Part shown: one piece after another, positions 42,201 through 51,175 of the stretch | How positions within the stretch are numbered: the first letter of the stretch is position 1 | How the letters are laid out: the number at the start of each line of letters is the position of its first letter | DNA from: Sinorhizobium sp. B11 | Lineage (GTDB): Bacteria; Pseudomonadota; Alphaproteobacteria; Rhizobiales; Rhizobiaceae | Length of the DNA stretch: 64,000 bases | NCBI GenBank assembly: GCA_039725955.1 | Contig: CP091033.1 | Span: forward strand, 1,798,001 to 1,862,000 | Direction: 5' to 3' | The notes under the pieces: generated by a model | What the model saw: the letters and a program-made list of their open reading frames with translations, nothing else | Database searches by the model: none | Told to the model about the DNA's origin: nothing | Position numbers and translations under genes: made by a program

Positions 42201-43711
42201 CGCTACCCGCACTTGAAATGGCTGGCATCACCAAGACTTTCCCCGGCGTGCTCGCACTTGACGAGGTGGATTTCGACTGCCGTCCCGGAGAGGTGCACGC
42301 AATCTGTGGCGAGAACGGCGCCGGAAAGTCGACGCTCATGAAGATCCTCGGTGGCAGCTATCGACCGGATGGTGGAGAGATTCGCATTCGCGGCCAATCC
42401 GCAGATTTCGCCCACCCGCAACAGGCCAAGGCGGCCGGCATATCCATCGTCCATCAGGAACTTAGCCTATTGCCCTATCGCAGCGTCGCGGAAAATATCT
42501 TCGTGGGCCGCGAGCCCTCGCGGCGCGGCGTTCTCGACCGGCGCGAGATGCGTCGCCGCAGCATGGAGTTATTGCAGCGTCTCGGCGCCGGTATCGATCC
42601 GGACCGGCAGGTTTCGACGCTTTCGATTGCGGGCCAGCAATTGGTGGAAATTGCCAAGGCGTTGCTGCTCGATGCGCAGATTCTCGTCATGGACGAGCCG
42701 ACGGCGGCCCTTGACGAACGTGACGCCCAGGCCCTGCTGCAACTCGTGCGCGGCCTGCGGAGTGAGGGCGTCTCGATCATCTACATCTCGCACAGAATGC
42801 CGGAAATCATGGCTCTTGCCGATCGCATCACGGTACTGAAGGACGGCCGCAGGATCTGGACGAAATCGCGGGAAGACGCCGATATTGGCGCGATCATCAG
42901 GGCGATGGTCGGTCGTGATCTCAAGGACTTCTATCCATCGCCGCCGGCCGGCAAGCCCGGTCATTCGTTGCTCTCGGTGGAACAGGGCGGAAATACCTAC
43001 CTGCGCGGCATCGATCTCGATCTCCGGGCCGGCGAAATCATCGGCGTCGCCGGGCTGGAAGATTCCGGAAAGGCATCGCTCGCACAGGCAATTATCGGCG
43101 ATGAGCCGCTGACATCAGGTACGATACGACTTGGCGGCGGTCCGCAGGCAATCACCTCGCCGCGCCGCGCAACGAGCCGCGGCATCGGCTATCTGCCGGG
43201 CGATCGCAAGCGCGAGGGACTGTTGCTGCGGCAGTCCGTTCGCGACAACGCACTGTTGACGCTCCGATCCATGTCGAATTTCTTCACCCGCCCCGAAAGC
43301 GGGGCCTTCTCAGGAGACCGCATCGACGAGGTGCTGCGGGTGACGGACGTGCGGGCTGCCGATTTCGGCCAGGCGGTCGATTCGCTTTCCGGCGGCAATC
43401 AGCAGAAGGTCATCATTGCCCGCTGGCTTGCGCGGCAATCGAATATCCTCGTTTTCGTCGAGCCGACCCGGGGCATCGACATCGCCGCCAAGGCGGCGAT
43501 CTACGAGGCGATGCGAAGCTTCGCCAATACCGGCCGCGGCATCATCGTCGTTTCTTCTGACATGCCAGAACTCATCGGCATTTCCGACCGGATTCTCGTG
43601 ATGCATCAGGGCCGGATCGCCGGCGAGTTGCCGCGCGGGGCAAGCGAGGAAGCAGTGATGGCGCTGTCGCTCGGCATCGATATACGCCAGAAGCAGGAGG
43701 CCCTCACATGA
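42197..43711 (+). CDS. CUT2 sugar ABC transporter ATP-binding protein
   Basis: The protein has 504 residues and RbsA-type double ATPase architecture. Half one has Walker A GENGAGKST, signature LSIAGQQ and Walker B ILVMDEPTAALD. Half two has GLEDSGKASL and LSGGNQQKVIIARWL, but its Walker B reads LVFVEPTRGID with Val where Asp is expected. This matches the usual asymmetry, where the second site is the weaker one, but is more extreme than common. It energises the two permeases that follow. It overlaps both neighbours by four bases. Confidence 0.93.
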   Translation: MTLPALEMAGITKTFPGVLALDEVDFDCRPGEVHAICGENGAGKSTLMKILGGSYRPDGGEIRIRGQSADFAHPQQAKAAGISIVHQELSLLPYRSVAENIFVGREPSRRGVLDRREMRRRSMELLQRLGAGIDPDRQVSTLSIAGQQLVEIAKALLLDAQILVMDEPTAALDERDAQALLQLVRGLRSEGVSIIYISHRMPEIMALADRITVLKDGRRIWTKSREDADIGAIIRAMVGRDLKDFYPSPPAGKPGHSLLSVEQGGNTYLRGIDLDLRAGEIIGVAGLEDSGKASLAQAIIGDEPLTSGTIRLGGGPQAITSPRRATSRGIGYLPGDRKREGLLLRQSVRDNALLTLRSMSNFFTRPESGAFSGDRIDEVLRVTDVRAADFGQAVDSLSGGNQQKVIIARWLARQSNILVFVEPTRGIDIAAKAAIYEAMRSFANTGRGIIVVSSDMPELIGISDRILVMHQGRIAGELPRGASEEAVMALSLGIDIRQKQEALT

Positions 43712-44694
43712 GTGGCGAGACCCTTCCGGCGACAAGTCGCACCCGTCACCCGATGCGCCTTTCCGTGGCCGCCGTGCTCGTGCTGGTTTCGGCCTGCATC
43801 TTTGTCATTACGGCGACAGCGACGGGGGAGACAAGCCAGCTGAATCTTGAAGGGCTGGCCGGCCTGTTTCAACGGATGGTCGCTCTCGGCCTTGTCGGGC
43901 TCGGCCAGACCTTCGTCATTCTCGTCGGCTCGATCGATCTTTCGGTGGCGGCGCTAATCAGCGCGGTCGCGGTCCTTGCCTCGTTCATCATGCAGGCAAA
44001 TCCGGCAATGATCCTGCCGGCGATCCTTGCGTGCCTCGTCCTCTGCCTGATCGTCGGCGCCATCAACGGACTGCTCGTCGCCTATTGCGGCATAAACCCG
44101 CTGATCGCAACGCTTGGCACAGGCCTGACAATCCAGGGATTATTGTCGGCATCCTTCACTTACCTCCAAGGTTCGGTCGCGCCGTCCTTCCAGGCCTTCG
44201 CCTATACCAGTCTTCTCGGCATTCCCTACCCGGTCCTGCTGTTCGTCGCACTTGCCGCCGCGGCAAGCCTGTTACTGACGCGCACCGTATTCGGCGCGCG
44301 CATCTACGCCGTCGGCGGAAATCCGCAAGGCGCCCGTCTGGCCGGCATCCGCACGGAGCGCGTGGTGCTCGCTGCCCATGTCATCGCAAGCTTCTTTGCC
44401 GGCGTTGCGGGGCTCTATCTGGCGGCCCGGCTGCAGTCAGGTACGCCCTGGATCGGCCGCGACGGCATCTATGACCTGGAATCGATCGCGGTAACCGTCA
44501 TCGGCGGGACCATACTGGCCGGCGGCAAGGGGGGAGTGGCGGGCACGGTCGCTGGCGTCCTGCTCTTTGCCACGCTTGACGCCAGCTTCAATATGCTTGG
44601 TGTCGATGCATTTCTCAAGCAGGTGATGCGCGGTGCGATCGTGATCGCCGCTGTTGCCATCCACGCCATACGTCACAAGGGGCATGTCGCATGA
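43708..44694 (+). CDS. CUT2 sugar ABC transporter permease 1
   Basis: The protein has 328 residues and about nine helices. RbsC-type landmarks: GLGQTFVILVGSIDLSVAAL, GAINGLLVAYCGINPLIATLGT, AVGGNPQGARLAGIRT (coupling loop) and VIGGTILAGGKGGVAGT. It pairs with the next permease as a heterodimer. Start and stop both overlap the flanking genes in ATGA form, indicating coupled translation. Confidence 0.93.
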   Translation: MSGETLPATSRTRHPMRLSVAAVLVLVSACIFVITATATGETSQLNLEGLAGLFQRMVALGLVGLGQTFVILVGSIDLSVAALISAVAVLASFIMQANPAMILPAILACLVLCLIVGAINGLLVAYCGINPLIATLGTGLTIQGLLSASFTYLQGSVAPSFQAFAYTSLLGIPYPVLLFVALAAAASLLLTRTVFGARIYAVGGNPQGARLAGIRTERVVLAAHVIASFFAGVAGLYLAARLQSGTPWIGRDGIYDLESIAVTVIGGTILAGGKGGVAGTVAGVLLFATLDASFNMLGVDAFLKQVMRGAIVIAAVAIHAIRHKGHVA

Positions 44695-45677
44695 CCCCGC
44701 TTTCAGAAACGACACCGATGCGTCGCCCGGTCATTTCGCTTGCAAAGATCAACTTCGGCCTGATCGTCTTTATTATCCTCTATGCCGCTATCGCGAGCCT
44801 TCAGCCGAACTACCTCGAAGCCGGCCTCTTCATGAACTTCCTGCGCCGCGCAGCGCCGCTGATCATCCTCGCCGTCGGGCAGCTCTATGTCGTTCTGACC
44901 GGTGGTTTCGATCTCTCCGTGGGGGCCATCGTCACCCTCGTCGTTCTGGCAGCTTCCATCCTGATCAATGGCGACCCCGAGATGACCTGGCCGATGATCG
45001 GCGTCCTCTACCTCATGGGTCTCGCTGTTGGCCTGGTGAATGGTCTCATCGTCACTTTTCTGAAGGTGCCTTCGATTATTGCCACGCTTGGCACCATGCT
45101 GCTCGTCAACGGCATAGCGCTGGCCTGGTCGGGTGGTGCGGCGCGCGGCGATCTGCCGGACAATTTCCGCGATCTCGGCCGTTTCCTGATGCGCGATGTC
45201 TGGCTGATCGGCAGCCTGCCGCTCGCAGTCATCATCCTCTTGCTTTTTCTCATGTTTGCCTGGTGGGGACTGCACGGCACTGTCTACGGCAAACGCGCGT
45301 TGGCGATCGGCGACAATCCGAGGGCTGCGGAACTTGCAGGCTTGCCGGTCGCCGCCACCCGCATCGCCGCTTTCGTTGTGTCGGCACTGGCGGCGGTAAC
45401 CGCCGGCATCCTCGTCGGTGGCTTTTCCGGCGTGTCCGTCAACGCCGGCCGCGGCATGGAACTGCAGGCGATCGCCGCCTGCGTCATCGGCGGTGCCCAG
45501 CTGCTCGGCGGCCGCGGCTCGCTATGGAGTGCGTTATTTGGCGCTCTTAGCCTTTTCGCGCTCTTCACCCTACTCAATCTCGCCGGCCTGCCCCAAGCGC
45601 TGCGCGACAGCATCCAGGGGGTGATTCTGATTGCCGCCGTCGGCGCCAGCGCCTGGCGAGATCGGAGAAAGACCTGA
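44691..45677 (+). CDS. CUT2 sugar ABC transporter permease 2
   Basis: The protein has 328 residues and the same fold as permease 1 but clearly diverged. It has AVGQLYVVLTGGFDLSVGAIV, GLVNGLIVTFLKVPSIIATLGT, AIGDNPRAAELAGLPV and VIGGAQLLGGRGSLWS. Two non-identical permeases imply a heterodimeric channel. It ends 63 bases before the binding-protein gene. Confidence 0.93.
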   Translation: MTPLSETTPMRRPVISLAKINFGLIVFIILYAAIASLQPNYLEAGLFMNFLRRAAPLIILAVGQLYVVLTGGFDLSVGAIVTLVVLAASILINGDPEMTWPMIGVLYLMGLAVGLVNGLIVTFLKVPSIIATLGTMLLVNGIALAWSGGAARGDLPDNFRDLGRFLMRDVWLIGSLPLAVIILLLFLMFAWWGLHGTVYGKRALAIGDNPRAAELAGLPVAATRIAAFVVSALAAVTAGILVGGFSGVSVNAGRGMELQAIAACVIGGAQLLGGRGSLWSALFGALSLFALFTLLNLAGLPQALRDSIQGVILIAAVGASAWRDRRKT

Positions 45678-45740
45678 TTGCTTGCAGGGAGAGACAAGCG
45701 ATGGACCGCCGGTACGCCGGCATAATGGAGGAGGAAGAAC

Positions 45741-46871
45741 ATGCAATACAAAGCAGTTGTTGCGGCACTGGTAGCGATGGCATTTGCCGGCGTTAGCTAT
45801 GCGCAGGAATTCAACGATCCCGCTGAATTCAAGAAGCAGCGCGAGCAGCTTTCGATGACGCCGCAAGGCCCTCAGGGCAAGCCGTGGGCGCAGCATCTCG
45901 GGGACAGAATGGTCGATGCCGCCAAATACAAGAAGGACGGCCCGGTCACGATCTGCTTTTCCAATGCCGGGATATTCAACCCCTGGCGCGTCGTTGGCAT
46001 GCACAATCTGCAGGCCGAGGCCGAACTGCACAAGGATCGCATCAAGGAACTGGTGGTTGTCGATGCCGAAGGCAAGGACGATAAGCAAATCTCCGATATC
46101 GAAGCCCTGGTCAGCGGCGGCAAATGCGATGCGCTGATCGTATCGCCGAACACGACGGCGGCGCTAACGCCGGCTGTGGAGGCAGCCTGCGCGAAATTGC
46201 CGGTCATCGTCTTTGACCGCGGCGTCGCTACCAAGTGCCCGGTCACCTACATCCACCCGGTCGGTGGGTACGGCTTCGGCATCACCTCGGGCGAGTTCAT
46301 CGCCAGCAAGCTGCCGAAGGGCGCCAATGTTCTGGCACTGCGCATCATGCCGGGTGTCGACGTACTTGAGACCCGCTATTCGGCGGCGAAGAACATCTTC
46401 GACGAAGCCGGCCTGAAGGTCATCGGCTCCGAATTCACCGGAAGCGATCGAGCCAAGACCAAGGCGGTCGTCGAGGACTACATCAATCGCGGCGAAAAGA
46501 TCGATGCCGTCTGGATGGATGCCGGCGATACGTCCACCGCAGCACTCGAAGCGTTCGAAGATGCCGGACTGCCCTATCCTGTCATCAGCGGCGAAGACCA
46601 GCAGGACTTCCTGCGCAAATGGCAGAAGGACAAGCTGACGGCAATCGGCCCATCCTATCCGACCTACCAGTGGCGGACAGCGATCCTCGGCGCTCTTGAT
46701 GTGCTCGACGGCAAACAGGTGCCGGGTCCGGAATGGATCCTGCCGCAGCCGGCGATCACGCAGGATACGCTGGCAAGCTATATCGACGAGCGCATGCCGC
46801 CGCTACACTACAGCCTTTGCGGCTGCCAGGACCTGCCTGGCTATCCAGAGCTTTGGGGTGGCAAGAAATAG
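45741..46871 (+). CDS. Periplasmic sugar-binding protein, CUT2 transporter
   Basis: The protein has 376 residues with a signal peptide (VVAALVAMAFAGVSYAQ, cleavage near YAQEF). The type I binding fold is shown by ICFSNAGIFNPWRVVGM, ISDIEALVSGGKCDALIV, PVIVFDRGVATKCPVTYIHP and the hinge region. Unusually it has several cysteines, with a terminal CGCQDL segment. The ligand is unknown; the partner epimerase suggests a ketose or related sugar. GGAGGAGGAAGAAC lies just before the ATG. It is the last gene of the operon and is followed by a hairpin. Confidence 0.92.
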   Translation: MQYKAVVAALVAMAFAGVSYAQEFNDPAEFKKQREQLSMTPQGPQGKPWAQHLGDRMVDAAKYKKDGPVTICFSNAGIFNPWRVVGMHNLQAEAELHKDRIKELVVVDAEGKDDKQISDIEALVSGGKCDALIVSPNTTAALTPAVEAACAKLPVIVFDRGVATKCPVTYIHPVGGYGFGITSGEFIASKLPKGANVLALRIMPGVDVLETRYSAAKNIFDEAGLKVIGSEFTGSDRAKTKAVVEDYINRGEKIDAVWMDAGDTSTAALEAFEDAGLPYPVISGEDQQDFLRKWQKDKLTAIGPSYPTYQWRTAILGALDVLDGKQVPGPEWILPQPAITQDTLASYIDERMPPLHYSLCGCQDLPGYPELWGGKK

Positions 46872-46888
46872 GTTTTGAACGACAGGCG

Positions 46889-46908
46889 CCCCGGCAGAAA
46901 CGCCGGGG
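46889..46908. terminator. Bidirectional hairpin between convergent operons
   Basis: A perfect 7-bp stem CCCCGGC/GCCGGGG with loop AGAAAC sits between the plus-strand CUT2 operon and the convergent ArsR-type gene. It lacks a strong T-tract. Its position between two stops supports a terminator role. Confidence 0.65.
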
Positions 46909-46920
46909 TATCCATTGTGA

Positions 46921-47844
46921 TCAGAAATAGATCGACATCACCAGATCCTGGTCGAAATCGCCAAAACCCTTGCCGAAAAGGTTCATGCCTCCAGGGTTGT
47001 CGGCCTTTTCGTCGATTCCGATACGGAAGCGGATCGAGTGACGATCGGCTATGCCGAGGGAGGCGATAGTCTGCGTCGAGACCATCGCGCCGTCGATCCA
47101 GGTGCCTGTCTCATCGATCGTCCAGGTCTTGAGCTTGCCGTATTGGGAGCCCGAGAGCTTCCACCAGGACGGTGAATACATGCCGCGGCGATCGCCGAAA
47201 TCGCCAGGCGAAGTCCAGTGCCCGGCCTTGATGCCGTTGACCCAGATGGAAATGTCGGATGGCCAGTTCGCATTCGTGGCCGGGGTCTCGGAGCTCAGCT
47301 CGGCCGAGAATTCCACCTTGCGGATCTTCTTGCCCGAGACCTTGGCATTGTTCGGGAATTTATACTCGACATAACCGCGGGTGAACCACAGCAGCGCCGC
47401 CTGCATGCGTTGCGGATCGAGGAAGACTTCCTGCACATCAAGCATGCCGATGACGTTGTTGACCGAACAGAGGCCGCAGGGGGCGCCGACGTCGAATTCC
47501 GTGAAGAGGCCAATCGGCATGCTGACGGTCACCACATCCTGGCTTGCCTTCGTGCCGTTGGTATCGAAGCGGATCAGGATTTCGTCATAGATGCTGGAGC
47601 AGATCTTCTGATTTCCCTTCGTCGCCTTCATCGTCTGGGTCTGGATGAGACCCGCCTGCTCCAACGACTTCAGATTGGTTGCCGTCGTCGATTGCGGCAG
47701 GCGCATCTGTGCCGCGATGTCGTTGACATTCAGCGGCCCTTTCTGGCGCAACAGGTTGAGGATTTCGATGCGCGTCGGAGAACCGAGTGCCTGCACGACG
47801 TCAACGTCCCGCATCGGATCGACGGTTAGAAGTTTCGTCTCCAT
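46921..47844 (-). CDS. ArsR-type regulator with large C-terminal domain
   Basis: The protein has 307 residues. Residues 12-75 are an ArsR-like winged helix: VVQALGSPTRIEILNLLRQ, NVNDIAAQMRLPQSTTATNL. The remaining 220 residues are predicted mainly beta and not metal-sensing; they include FSAELSSETPATNANWPSD, ISIWVNGIKAGHWTSPGDF and RHSIRFRIGIDEKA, suggesting a sandwich fold like those that bind carbohydrates. The usual ArsR metal-site cysteines are absent, apart from the CGLC near residue 132. It ends the arabinofuranosidase operon and probably represses it, with an arabinoside or arabinose as effector (inference). Confidence 0.87.
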   Translation of the reverse strand: METKLLTVDPMRDVDVVQALGSPTRIEILNLLRQKGPLNVNDIAAQMRLPQSTTATNLKSLEQAGLIQTQTMKATKGNQKICSSIYDEILIRFDTNGTKASQDVVTVSMPIGLFTEFDVGAPCGLCSVNNVIGMLDVQEVFLDPQRMQAALLWFTRGYVEYKFPNNAKVSGKKIRKVEFSAELSSETPATNANWPSDISIWVNGIKAGHWTSPGDFGDRRGMYSPSWWKLSGSQYGKLKTWTIDETGTWIDGAMVSTQTIASLGIADRHSIRFRIGIDEKADNPGGMNLFGKGFGDFDQDLVMSIYF

Positions 47845-47929
47845 GCCCTGATACTGGTTCTCCAGTCTTTCTGGTTGGTTTGAGCTAATATCACGGCGTC
47901 ATATCCGATGTCGCCGCTCTTTTTTGATC

Positions 47930-47966
47930 GCCGGCCCGCGCCTCGGGAGAGCTCTCGCGGACCGGC
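47930..47966. repeat. Long hairpin between permease and regulator genes
   Basis: Arms GCCGGCCCGCG (47930-47940) and CGCGGACCGGC (47956-47966) form an 11-bp stem with one G-U pair and a 15-base loop. It fills the 163-base gap between the last transporter gene and the regulator. It has no U-tract on the minus strand, so it may stop exonucleases and uncouple expression of the regulator from the transporter. Confidence 0.6.
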
Positions 47967-48007
47967 TGGGGCCTTCTCACCTCGGCCCGGAAACAACCCC
48001 TGATGCG

Positions 48008-48832
48008 TTATCCCTTGATGCCGGATGACAGCATCAGGGCCTGTGTCACGCGTTTCTGGAACAGCAGATAGGCAAGAGCGACCGGCATCGCGGCAAGGAT
48101 GGCGACAGCCATATCGCGCGCATATTTGACGCCGAACGCATCCCGCGTCTGGGTGATGCCGACGGTGATCGTCATCATGTCGTCGGAACTGGTGACGAGG
48201 AACGGCCACAGGAAGGCGTTCCAGGCCATGATGTAGGTGATGATCGCGAGCGCGGTTGTGATACCCCAGTTCAGCGGCAAATAGAGCTTGAACAGGATCT
48301 GGAACTCGCCGCAGCCATCAAGCTTTGCGGCCTCGCGCAGCTCCTTCGGCACGGAATCGAAGAACTGCTTGTAGACGATGACGACAACGGGAACGATCAG
48401 CTGCGGCAGGATGATGCCGCCCCAGGTATTGATCAGGTTCAGCTTGTGCATCAGCACGAATTGGGAGATCACGAGCGCCTGCGAGGGCACCATGAAGCTC
48501 GCCAGGATGATGCCGTAGAGAAGCCGGCGGCCGGGAAAGACGATCTGCGACAGCGCGTAGGCGCACATCACGCTGATCAGGATGACGACGACGGTTACCG
48601 TCACCGAGGTGACGATGGAATTCAGGTACCAGGTCGACAGCTTCGTCTCGAAGAGCGCGTAATAATAGCCTGAGAAATTCAGGACGTCGGGAATGAGGGT
48701 GGTCTTGTTGACCACGTCCTGTTCCGGCTTGATGGATGTGACGATCGCCCAATAGATCGGGAAGGCCCAGGTGCAGGCGATCACCACCGTGAGGAGCAGC
48801 AGCAGCGCGTTGCCAATTGTCTTGCCGGGCAT
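48008..48832 (-). CDS. CUT1 sugar ABC transporter permease (MalG-like)
   Basis: The protein has 274 residues and six membrane helices. The MalG landmarks are an N-terminal helix then IYWAIVTSIKPEQDV, and the EAA loop REAAKLDGCGEFQILFKLYLPL, which contacts the ATPase. The inserted domain FMVPSQALVISQFVLM follows the family. It lies one base after the MalF-like gene. It imports oligosaccharides or arabinosides together with its partners. Confidence 0.93.
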   Translation of the reverse strand: MPGKTIGNALLLLLTVVIACTWAFPIYWAIVTSIKPEQDVVNKTTLIPDVLNFSGYYYALFETKLSTWYLNSIVTSVTVTVVVILISVMCAYALSQIVFPGRRLLYGIILASFMVPSQALVISQFVLMHKLNLINTWGGIILPQLIVPVVVIVYKQFFDSVPKELREAAKLDGCGEFQILFKLYLPLNWGITTALAIITYIMAWNAFLWPFLVTSSDDMMTITVGITQTRDAFGVKYARDMAVAILAAMPVALAYLLFQKRVTQALMLSSGIKG

Positions 48833-48833
48833 C

Positions 48834-49712
48834 TCAGCGCTCCCTCACTCGCAACAGCTGGTATTGCAGCACCGAGACGACGACGATGATCAGAAACAGG
48901 ATCACTGCGACTGCGGAGCCGAGACCACCATGGTTCGATCGGAAGGCTTCGCGATAAACGAGCTGCAGAAGCACATAGGTGGAATTGAACGGCCCGCCCT
49001 CGGTCAGAAGGTAGACCTGGTCGAAGATCTTGAGCTGCAGGATCAGCTGCAACGTCAGCACCAGCGCGGTCACCGGCCAGATCAGCGGCCAGGTAATACG
49101 CTTGAAGCATTGCCAGCGCGTCGCGCCATCAAGCATGGCCGCCTCGTAATAGTCATTGGGAATGTTGCGCAGGCCTGCGATGAAAAGCAGCAGGTTGAAA
49201 CCGTTGGTCCACCAGACGGTCACAAGCGCCACCATCGGCATGGCCCAGACCGGATCGCGGAAGACGCTGACGCGCGAGCCTGTGACGGCCTCGATGACGA
49301 ATTGGGCGATGCCGAACTGCTGATCGAGCACCCATTTCCAGATCTGGGTCACGACGGAAACCGGAAGAATATAGGGAATGAAGAAAAGCACGAGCACCAG
49401 ACTCTGCATCCAGCCCTTCAAGCGCACGACCATCAGCGCCAGTCCGAGGCCGATCAGCGTATTCGGGATGACGGTCAGAACGACGAAATAGCCGGTGTTC
49501 CACACCGAGGTATAGAAGAGCTTCTGATGGAAGAGCTTCACGTAGTTGTCGAAGCCCACCCATTGGCCTTCGCCGACGAGCGGCGCGTCGGTAAAGCTCA
49601 AGGCGAACATCTTGTAGACCGGATAGGCAAAGACGGTCGCATAGGCGATCAGGAACGGCGCGATCATGACGATCGCCGTCAGCGTCTTGCGTCGCTTTTC
49701 AGTGTTGACCAC
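48834..49712 (-). CDS. CUT1 sugar ABC transporter permease (MalF-like)
   Basis: The protein has 292 residues and six helices. The EAA loop is YEAAMLDGATRWQCFKRITWPLIWP; the family segment AYATVFAYPVYKMFALSFTD opens the protein. A GTG start at 49712 is preceded by GGGAG eight bases away; no nearby ATG fits. It forms the channel with the MalG-like protein. Confidence 0.93.
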   Translation of the reverse strand: MVNTEKRRKTLTAIVMIAPFLIAYATVFAYPVYKMFALSFTDAPLVGEGQWVGFDNYVKLFHQKLFYTSVWNTGYFVVLTVIPNTLIGLGLALMVVRLKGWMQSLVLVLFFIPYILPVSVVTQIWKWVLDQQFGIAQFVIEAVTGSRVSVFRDPVWAMPMVALVTVWWTNGFNLLLFIAGLRNIPNDYYEAAMLDGATRWQCFKRITWPLIWPVTALVLTLQLILQLKIFDQVYLLTEGGPFNSTYVLLQLVYREAFRSNHGGLGSAVAVILFLIIVVVSVLQYQLLRVRER

Positions 49713-49767
49713 AGATCATCTCCCTGGACGAAGGACTGGCCGGAGGCTGGCTCCGGCCAGTGTCTTC

Positions 49768-51036
49768 CTACTTCTGGCTTTCCAGCTCTTCGCGCATCTG
49801 GTCGATCGCATCTTCCGGATCGAGCTGACCGTTGAGTGCGGGAACCACGAAGTTCTGGGTTGCCTCGTAAATCGGACCGGCAACACCTGCGAGCTTGGAA
49901 ACCGGGTCGAAGACGGCGGTATCGGCCAGCTTCGCATAAGTGGCGTTCGGCTGCATTTCCTTGAATTCCTTGCTGTCCGTGACCGGCTTGAAAGCAGGAA
50001 TGTGGCCGGCACTTGCCCAGGAGATCGAGTGCTCATTCATCCAGGCAATGATCTGCAGCACGGCCTTCAGTTTTTCAGGGGTGATCGGCTTGCTCTCGCT
50101 GTTCGGGACAGCGAAGGAATGCGAGTCCGCCCAGGTGGCCTGCGTGCCCATCAGGTTCGGAATTTCGATGGCGCCCCATTCGAAACCGAGTTCGCCCTTC
50201 TTGGCAAGATCGGCCATCGTCGGCACTTCCCAGACGCCGTTGACGTGGAGAGCTGCCTTGCCGGAGGTGAAGAGCGCGATCGAGGCTTCATAGGAGATCA
50301 GCTTCGGCGAATAGCCACCGGAAACCCAGTTCGCCATGGTCTTCAGGGCTTTCACGCCGGCATCGCCCGGCAGGATCTGGTCCCCGTCGATGAACTTTGC
50401 CCCCTGCTGGGAGAGCAGCGTATAGAAGACGCGCCACATGGAGCCGCCTTCATCCGTGTGCAGCGACAGCGGATATTCGACCTTGCCCGTCGCCTTGATC
50501 TTGTCGAGGGCGGCGTTGAAATTGTCGAGTCCGTCGAAACCTTTCGGCAGGCCGTCGTCGCCGAGCAGGCCGGCTTCCTTCAGGATGTTCTTGTTGTAGT
50601 AGAGAACGATCGAATGCACGTCGAAGGGAATGCCGTAGACCTTGTTGTCGAAGGTCGCCTGCTTCCAGGCCGCGTCCACGTAATTTTCCTTCTTGATGCC
50701 GGCCGATGCCAGCTCTTCGTCGGTAAAGGGACGCAGGATGCCGGTCGGCACCGCCAGCGGATAGCGCGACATGTGATAGGTCATGATATCCGGCTGCTGG
50801 CCGACGGCGGCCGACGTCTGCACCTTGGTATAGAAGGGCACGCCCCATTCGAGCGTCGTGGCATTGATCTTGATGTCAGGATGGGTGTCGTTGAATTCCT
50901 TGATCAGCGCCTTCATGCGAACACCGTCGCCGCCGCTCAAGAAATCCCACCAGGTAATGTCCGTCTGCGCAAATGCGGCCGCCGAGGGCAGCAATGCGAT
51001 GGCTGCCGAGACGGCGAGTTTTATAATCTTTCTCAC
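49768..51036 (-). CDS. Periplasmic sugar-binding protein, CUT1 transporter
   Basis: The protein has 422 residues. A signal peptide (IIKLAVSAAIALLPSAAAFAQ, given here in its core) is followed by a SBP_bac_1 fold: ITWWDFLSGGDGVRMKALI, MTYHMSRYPLAVP, VYGIPFDVHSIVLYYNK and VNGVWEVPTMADLA. It should bind an oligosaccharide delivered to the MalF/MalG-like channel. GTG 51036 has AGAGGAGGAACAAAC upstream; the longer open frame before it lacks a signal. It is followed by the MalF-like gene after 55 bases. Confidence 0.92.
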   Translation of the reverse strand: MRKIIKLAVSAAIALLPSAAAFAQTDITWWDFLSGGDGVRMKALIKEFNDTHPDIKINATTLEWGVPFYTKVQTSAAVGQQPDIMTYHMSRYPLAVPTGILRPFTDEELASAGIKKENYVDAAWKQATFDNKVYGIPFDVHSIVLYYNKNILKEAGLLGDDGLPKGFDGLDNFNAALDKIKATGKVEYPLSLHTDEGGSMWRVFYTLLSQQGAKFIDGDQILPGDAGVKALKTMANWVSGGYSPKLISYEASIALFTSGKAALHVNGVWEVPTMADLAKKGELGFEWGAIEIPNLMGTQATWADSHSFAVPNSESKPITPEKLKAVLQIIAWMNEHSISWASAGHIPAFKPVTDSKEFKEMQPNATYAKLADTAVFDPVSKLAGVAGPIYEATQNFVVPALNGQLDPEDAIDQMREELESQK

Positions 51037-51175
51037 GTTTGTTCCTCCTCTAAAGCATGGGTTAAGGTCACCCCGCGGCACGGGGCGTCTCTCGCCGCGA
51101 ACCTCCTCCAAAGGCGCGCGATCAGATGTCCTGCATTTCTTTCGGTCGCCGGATCCGATCCGGATTCCGTTTCAA

